From: Marinibacterium sp050389775
GTDB lineage: Bacteria; Pseudomonadota; Alphaproteobacteria; Rhodobacterales; Rhodobacteraceae
Length of the DNA: 64,000 nt
Reading direction: 5' to 3'
NCBI RefSeq assembly: GCF_050389775.1
Contig: NZ_CP177144.1
Location: forward strand, 4,650,001-4,714,000
Below, piece after piece: positions 59,769 to 64,000 of the stretch (positions within the stretch are counted from its first letter, which is position 1; each line of letters opens with the position of its first letter). The notes beneath the pieces are model-generated. The model was not told the DNA's origin, ran no database searches, and worked only from the letters and a program-made list of their open reading frames with translations. The translations under genes were made by a program, and so were the position numbers.

Positions 59769-60644
59769 ATGGGCATCGAGACAATTGGCGTGATCGGCGC
59801 GGGGCAGATGGGCAATGGCATCGCCCATGTGATGGCCCTGTCCGGCTACAACGTCGTGCTGAACGACATCAGCCAGCCGGCGCTGGACAAGGCGGTCGAC
59901 ACGATCTCGCGCAACCTCGCCCGCCAGGTCGGCCGGGGCAAGGTCTCGGAAGACGACATGAACGGCGCGATGGCCCGCATCCGCACCTCGCTCAGCCTGC
60001 CCGAGCTGGGCCAGACCGACCTGGTGATCGAAGCCGCGACCGAGCGCGAAACGGTGAAACAGGCGATCTTCGAAGACCTCGTGCCGCATCTCAAGCCCGA
60101 GACGATCCTGACGTCCAACACCTCGTCGATCTCGATCACCCGCCTGGCCAGCCGGACCGACCGGCCTGAGCGCTTCATGGGGTTCCATTTCATGAACCCC
60201 GTGCCGGTGATGCAGCTGGTCGAGCTGATCCGCGGCATCGCCACCGATGATGCGACCTACAAGGCCTGCCACGAGGTGGTGAAGAACCTCGGCAAGACCG
60301 CCGCTTCGGCCGAGGATTTCCCGGGTTTCATCGTCAACCGCATCCTGATGCCGATGATCAACGAGGCGGTCTACACGCTCTACGAAGGCGTGGGCAACGT
60401 GCAGTCGATCGACGAATCGATGAAGCTGGGCGCCAACCACCCGATGGGGCCGCTGGAACTGGCCGATTTCATCGGGCTGGACACCTGCCTGGCGATCATG
60501 AACGTGCTCCATGACGGGCTGGCCGACACCAAGTATCGCCCCTGCCCGCTGCTGACCAAGTATGTCGAGGCCGGCTGGCTGGGGCGCAAGACCCAGCGCG
60601 GCTTCTACGATTACCGCGGCGAGATGCCCGTGCCGACCCGCTGA
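59769..60644 (+). CDS. 3-hydroxybutyryl-CoA dehydrogenase
   Basis: A 291-residue NAD(P)-dependent dehydrogenase. The Rossmann motif is GVIGAGQMGNGIAHVMALSGY; catalytic residues are in TSNTSS, GFHFMNPVPVM (His) and the following Glu (VELIRG), and Asn in LGANHPMGPLELADFIGLD. It oxidises 3-hydroxyacyl-CoA to acetoacetyl-CoA or runs in reverse for PHB-type metabolism. The start ATG at 59769 is preceded by GGGGAA; the frame is open far upstream but is non-coding. Location near etfBA fits fatty-acid/butanoate metabolism. Confidence 0.96.
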   Translation: MGIETIGVIGAGQMGNGIAHVMALSGYNVVLNDISQPALDKAVDTISRNLARQVGRGKVSEDDMNGAMARIRTSLSLPELGQTDLVIEAATERETVKQAIFEDLVPHLKPETILTSNTSSISITRLASRTDRPERFMGFHFMNPVPVMQLVELIRGIATDDATYKACHEVVKNLGKTAASAEDFPGFIVNRILMPMINEAVYTLYEGVGNVQSIDESMKLGANHPMGPLELADFIGLDTCLAIMNVLHDGLADTKYRPCPLLTKYVEAGWLGRKTQRGFYDYRGEMPVPTR

Positions 60645-60651
60645 GGTCCGC

Positions 60652-60680
60652 GCCCATTTCCTTCGCAGAAGGAAATGGGC
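60652..60680. terminator. hairpin after the hydroxybutyryl-CoA dehydrogenase gene
   Basis: Twelve-bp arms GCCCATTTCCTT / AAGGAAATGGGC around CGCAG, 8 bases after the stop codon, without a T-run. Two copies of a CCGGGCGTCAGCCCG word follow (about 60688-60706 and 60722-60736), each a small GC-rich dyad. Confidence 0.6.
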
Positions 60681-60755
60681 CACCGCGCCGGGCGTCAGCC
60701 CGGCGCAATCTCTCACCTCTGCCGGGCGTCAGCCCGCCCCCCCACAAAAGAAAAA

Positions 60756-60774
60756 GCAGGCCCGAAGGGCCTGC
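60756..60774 (-). terminator. intrinsic terminator of the HPr/acyltransferase unit
   Basis: Eight-bp arms GCAGGCCC / GGGCCTGC around GAA; on the minus strand it is followed by TTTTTCTTTT. It ends the minus-strand transcript that includes the acyltransferase and, by read-through, the PTS genes upstream. Confidence 0.9.
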
Positions 60775-60798
60775 CCCTGCCCCATCATGGGCACGACA

Positions 60799-61731
60799 TC
60801 AGGATTTCAGGTTGATCGTGTGCTCGCGCAGCCAGGCCATGAACCCGCGGGGATCGCTTTCCCAGGCCTTCACGTCCTCGTCCGACAGCGGCTGACCGAC
60901 AATCGGCGCCTGCGGCTTGTTCAGCGAATGCACGATCTCGTGCAGCAGCAGCCCCTGGCGCAGGATCGGCGAGATCTGGTTGGCAATCTGGTAGATCCGC
61001 GAATTGGCCCCGGGGAACTTCATCGGCACCACGGTCGCACCCGACCGCCGGATCATCTTGGCCGTGAACGGATTCCACTCGGCCTCGATCGCCGGGCCCC
61101 ACCAGCTTTCCGAATGGGCCACGACCCCCGACGGGAACAGCGCAACCACGCCGCCCTCGGCCAGGTGATCCATCGCCCGCGCCCGCATCTCGACCATCTT
61201 GCGCTGCGCGTCCTGGTCATGCGGGAAGGGCACGGGGATCATGAACGATCCGGCCTCTTCGTCGATATCGGTCAAAAGCGACCGCGTCAGGATCCGGTAA
61301 TCGGGCCTCACCCGGCCGATCAGATCGGCAAAGATCATGCCGTCGACCATGCCATGCGGGTGGTTGGCCACCACGATCACCGGGCCTTCCTTGGGAATCA
61401 GGTCCAGCTGTTCCTGCGGCGTGGTCAGCTCGATGCCCATGACATCGAGACAGGCCCGCCAGAACGCCTGGCCCTTGGGCGCGCCCTTCTTCTCGAACTT
61501 GCGGATCAGGCGCAGGATCGTCAGCTTACCCGAGACCAGCTCGATCGCGCGGATGACGCTGGCCTTCCACGGATCCTCGAAGGTGCTCGCATAGGACAGG
61601 CTGCGCCGGTCGTACTTGCGAAAATCCACCTGGCCCGGCTTTTGGGCCGGTGCCTGGGCGCGCAAAGGTCGGCTGGTGTGAAAGCTGTCTACCACGGTGC
61701 TGTCACCATCGTTGTCATCTGTCGGGCACAA
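60799..61731 (-). CDS. lysophospholipid (1-acylglycerol-3-phosphate) acyltransferase-like protein
   Basis: A 310-residue PlsC-superfamily protein. The HX4D motif is NHPHGMVDG, the second motif reads ALFPSGVVA instead of FPEG(T), and a basic region precedes (RRSGATVVPMKF). It acylates a lysolipid at the inner membrane; relatives include lyso-ornithine lipid acyltransferases. The start is TTG at 61731, with GAGGGAC a few bases upstream; a GTG about 13 codons later is the alternative, and no ATG is suitable. Only 5 bases separate it from the HPr stop, so it is the last gene of the PTS operon. Confidence 0.82.
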   Translation of the reverse strand: MCPTDDNDGDSTVVDSFHTSRPLRAQAPAQKPGQVDFRKYDRRSLSYASTFEDPWKASVIRAIELVSGKLTILRLIRKFEKKGAPKGQAFWRACLDVMGIELTTPQEQLDLIPKEGPVIVVANHPHGMVDGMIFADLIGRVRPDYRILTRSLLTDIDEEAGSFMIPVPFPHDQDAQRKMVEMRARAMDHLAEGGVVALFPSGVVAHSESWWGPAIEAEWNPFTAKMIRRSGATVVPMKFPGANSRIYQIANQISPILRQGLLLHEIVHSLNKPQAPIVGQPLSDEDVKAWESDPRGFMAWLREHTINLKS

Positions 61732-61736
61732 GTCCC

Positions 61737-62006
61737 TCAGTACCCTTCTCCGAACTTGTCCGCCACCAGAGCGGCAAGCGCATCAGCCAGCTGATCGGCT
61801 TCGGGCCCGGACGTTTCGACGTCAATAGTCGTTCCCTTGGACGCTGCCAACATCAAAAGACCCATAATACTGTCACCTGATGCAGACAAGCCATCCCGCG
61901 ACACCTGGGCCGTGGCGTCATGTTGTTCGACCACTTCGACCAGCTTGGCCGAGGCCCGCGCATGCAGGCCCTTTTCATTCACGATTTCCAGTGTCCGTCG
62001 GTTCAT
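61737..62006 (-). CDS. ptsH: PTS phosphocarrier protein HPr
   Basis: An 89-residue HPr with phospho-acceptor His15 in KGLHARASAKL and regulatory Ser46 in SGDSIMGLLML, the target of HPr kinase. The start MNRRTLEIVN at 62006 gives standard length. In alphaproteobacteria HPr works with EIIA and the short HPr kinase in a regulatory, not transport, phosphorelay. The 58-base gap from the EIIA gene and the 5-base gap to the acyltransferase indicate one transcript. Confidence 0.96.
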   Translation of the reverse strand: MNRRTLEIVNEKGLHARASAKLVEVVEQHDATAQVSRDGLSASGDSIMGLLMLAASKGTTIDVETSGPEADQLADALAALVADKFGEGY

Positions 62007-62064
62007 CCGCCCTGCCGTTCCCCGTTCCCGTCTTGCCCTGCCTTGCCCGAAGTCATTGATCGAC

Positions 62065-62451
62065 CTAGCAGATGTTCTGTGTGTTGATGTATTTGCGCCC
62101 GGCTTCCATGGCCCCGCGCACCGCATCCTGCACCGGAATATGGCGGCTTTTGGCCAGTTTCAGCAACATCGGCAGATTCGCGCCGTAGAGGATGCGCCGG
62201 TTGCGCGCCCGGCAGGCATTCAGCGACAGGTTGGACGGCGAGCCGCCGAACAGGTCGGTCACCATGACCACGCCGCTGCCGTCATCCACCGCATCCGCGG
62301 CCATGCAGATTTCGCGTTCCTTGGCCGCCCGGTCGTCATCGGGCTCGATCGAAATGGCCCGGATGCCGCTTTGCGACCCGATCACATGTTCGAGCGCGGC
62401 CAGATATTCTCTGGCCAGCCCGCCATGTGCGACGATCACTATTCCGATCAA
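62065..62451 (-). CDS. PTS system EIIA component, mannose family
   Basis: A 128-residue EIIA of the Man (fructose/mannose) family, with phospho-acceptor His9 in IVAHGGLA and the DLFGGSPSN segment typical of these proteins. No EIIB or EIIC is nearby, so it serves the regulatory phosphotransfer chain with HPr. It overlaps rapZ by four bases, with which it is translationally coupled. Confidence 0.93.
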   Translation of the reverse strand: MIGIVIVAHGGLAREYLAALEHVIGSQSGIRAISIEPDDDRAAKEREICMAADAVDDGSGVVMVTDLFGGSPSNLSLNACRARNRRILYGANLPMLLKLAKSRHIPVQDAVRGAMEAGRKYINTQNIC

Positions 62452-63389
62452 TCCGGCCTCACCTTTACCGACTGGCGTTCCAGCTCGCGGTGCCTAATTG
62501 ACACCTGCCAGCCGTCTTCCGCAAGGGCCGCGCCCACGGATTCGGCCAGCATCACAGAGCGATGTTGCCCTCCGGTACAGCCGAATGCGATGGAAAAATG
62601 CGACTTGCCCTCTTCGACATGGGCCGGCAGCAGAAACCGTGTCAGATCCAGCACTTTTCCCCGGAACGCATCGTGGCGCGGATCGCCGGCCACATGGGCA
62701 GCGACCGCCGCGTCGCGGCCGTCAAGCGCGCGCAGGGCCGGTTCCCAGTAGGGATTGCGCAGGAAACGGCAATCAAAGGCCATGTCGATGCCCATCGGCA
62801 GGCCGCGCTTGTAGGAAAACGATTGCACCGTCACGGCCAGGCTGCGCTGGCCGCCGGGCACCAGCGCCCGTTCCACCTCGGCACGCAGCTGGTGCACGTT
62901 CAGATCCGACGTGTCGATCAGCATGTCGGCCAGGTCGCGCACCGGGGTCAGCAGGTCCAGTTCGCGGGCGATACCGATTTCGGGGGTTTCGGCCGGGGCC
63001 AGGGGATGGCGGCGGCGGGTTTCCGAATAGCGCCGCAGCAGGACCTCGGACCGGCAATCGAGATACAGCACCGTCAGTTGCAGATCGCGCCGGGCCTGCA
63101 GCTCGGCAATGGTGGCCAGCAGGGACCGGGCGGTGAAATCGCGGTTGCGCGCGTCGATGCCCAGGGCCAGGGGCCGGTCGTGGGCCGGGCCTTCCAGCAG
63201 GCGCGGCACCAGGCCCAGGGGCAGGTTGTCTATGGTTTCAAAGCCGTTGTCTTCGAGCACGCGAATGGCCGTCGAGCGCCCGGCCCCCGAAGGCCCCGTC
63301 ACCAGGACCAGCGGCGTGTTGGCATGGGTCGGCTCTGCGGGCGACGCAGCGGGCATCGCGGATGTCTGGGCGCTTGCGGCCTGGGTCAT
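62448..63389 (-). CDS. rapZ: RNase adapter protein RapZ
   Basis: A 313-residue protein. The P-loop is GPSGAGRST (with Arg where many have Lys, as is common in relatives), and the C-terminal part has the conserved SFSYKRGLPMGIDMAFDCRFL and CTGGQHRSVMLAE segments. In enteric bacteria RapZ directs small-RNA decay in response to glucosamine-6-phosphate; its role in alphaproteobacteria is linked to the PTS. The ATG at 63389 overlaps the hprK stop by four bases; a longer frame upstream is not conserved. Confidence 0.93.
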   Translation of the reverse strand: MTQAASAQTSAMPAASPAEPTHANTPLVLVTGPSGAGRSTAIRVLEDNGFETIDNLPLGLVPRLLEGPAHDRPLALGIDARNRDFTARSLLATIAELQARRDLQLTVLYLDCRSEVLLRRYSETRRRHPLAPAETPEIGIARELDLLTPVRDLADMLIDTSDLNVHQLRAEVERALVPGGQRSLAVTVQSFSYKRGLPMGIDMAFDCRFLRNPYWEPALRALDGRDAAVAAHVAGDPRHDAFRGKVLDLTRFLLPAHVEEGKSHFSIAFGCTGGQHRSVMLAESVGAALAEDGWQVSIRHRELERQSVKVRPD

Positions 63390-63829
63390 GTCGGGTCCTG
63401 GCGTCCGGCCTTGAGGAATAGGATGAGTGCAGCCGCAGCATGCGCTCCCGGCACACGATAGAGCAAGGTTACCGATTGTCCCAGCAATTGCGTCTGCCGC
63501 AGGGGGGGCAGGCGGTCCGGTTCGTCCCGGTCCAGGTCGATCACCGCTGCGATGCGGCAATGATCCCGGGCGGCGGCCTTGAGGATGCCCAGACCGCGGG
63601 CTTCGATCAGCCCGGCCAGGTTGGGCGCGGCGCGGGCGCGAAGCCCGTCGCCATCGCGGTCCAACAGGATTCGGTCATCGCCGACCAGCTCGGCCCCCAG
63701 CGCCATCATCTGCAGGGCCAGGGCCGATTTTCCCGCGCCCGAGGCGCCACGGATCAGCAGCCCGCGGCCGTCAACAGCGACGCAGCCGGCATGCAGGATC
63801 ACCTGGCCCGGGGGCATGTCCCCGGTCAT
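63386..63829 (-). CDS. hprK: HPr kinase/phosphorylase, short alphaproteobacterial form
   Basis: A 147-residue protein with P-loop GASGAGKSALALQ and the capsule/signature region VGDDRILL. It lacks the N-terminal domain of the Gram-positive HprK, as usual in alphaproteobacteria, and phosphorylates Ser46 of HPr. It is followed by rapZ with a 4-base overlap, and preceded at 6 bases by the end of a ChvG-type sensor kinase. Confidence 0.94.
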   Translation of the reverse strand: MTGDMPPGQVILHAGCVAVDGRGLLIRGASGAGKSALALQMMALGAELVGDDRILLDRDGDGLRARAAPNLAGLIEARGLGILKAAARDHCRIAAVIDLDRDEPDRLPPLRQTQLLGQSVTLLYRVPGAHAAAALILFLKAGRQDPT

Positions 63830-63835
63830 GGCATG

Positions 63836-64000
63836 TCAGAGCTGCAGGCCCACGACGAAACGCGCGCCCAGCGGTTCCGAGGTGATGTCGGCTTCGGTCG
63901 GGCGGATGTTCTCGGCCCAGATTACCCCGCCATGGGCTTCGACGATCTGCTTGGAAATCGCCAGGCCGAGGCCCGAATTGTTGCCAAAATGCTCCTGCGG
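63836..64000 (-). CDS. chvG: ChvG-type sensor histidine kinase, C-terminal end (partial)
   Basis: The last 54 residues of a histidine kinase enter from the right edge. The visible part is the HATPase G-box, SGLGLAISKQIVEAHGG, followed by VIWAENIRP and RFVVGLQL at the end. Sequence and location next to hprK identify ChvG (ExoS), whose regulator ChvI is usually next further on. The two-component system controls envelope and acid responses. Confidence 0.85.
   Translation of the reverse strand, partial: PQEHFGNNSGLGLAISKQIVEAHGGVIWAENIRPTEADITSEPLGARFVVGLQL

Overview
The window is high-GC chromosomal DNA from an alphaproteobacterium, most likely a Rhodobacterales (Roseobacter/Paracoccus-type) species. 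The evidence is the short HPr kinase / RapZ / EIIA / HPr locus next to a ChvG-type sensor kinase, the 391-residue EF-Tu, the DUF6473, SH3 and twin-helix HIG1 small proteins, and the adenosyltransferase-etfBA-hydroxybutyryl-CoA dehydrogenase cluster. No rRNA, integrase, transposase or CRISPR array was seen.

The backbone, read on the minus strand, is the translation/transcription cluster tuf, trnW, secE, nusG, rplK, rplA, rplJ, rplL, rpoB, rpoC. Gene order and orientation are conserved, but blocks of unrelated genes sit between its parts. Two CatB-like acetyltransferases lie between tuf and trnW. About 23.6 kb of accessory genes lies between trnW and secE. A phosphodiesterase, a 10-bp tandem repeat and a metal efflux/MerR pair lie between nusG and rplK. 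Two RTX-tailed SGNH hydrolases lie between rplA and rplJ.

The trnW-secE interval (22.6-46.0 kb) is the most interesting part. From left to right it holds a LysR/MFS/aldo-keto reductase unit, Dps, a four-gene phosphorelay (HisKA_2 kinase, membrane PAS kinase, FixJ-like regulator, single-domain receiver), a Tat-exported alpha/beta hydrolase, and a minus-strand gene set. That set encodes a tri-haem cytochrome c, a [2Fe-2S] subunit, a molybdenum hydroxylase, an FAD monooxygenase and an MFS carrier, an arrangement like a periplasmic N-heteroaromatic or aldehyde oxidation pathway. A sequence close to CATACGNAGGTTT recurs in the non-coding DNA in front of these units, so I propose that the FixJ-like regulator controls them as one local regulon. 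Further right an AcoR-like activator lacking the GAFTGA loop precedes an NTF2-FMO flavoprotein and a butanediol-type dehydrogenase.

The right arm (49-64 kb) is ordinary core genome: a lipoprotein, a Hint-domain protein, parC, an SH3 protein, an SDR, a HIG1 protein, cobalamin adenosyltransferase, etfBA, DUF6473, 3-hydroxybutyryl-CoA dehydrogenase, an acyltransferase, HPr, EIIA, rapZ, hprK and the end of chvG. The left end has an EamA transporter, a rhamnosyltransferase-like protein and a small sulfotransferase-like protein.
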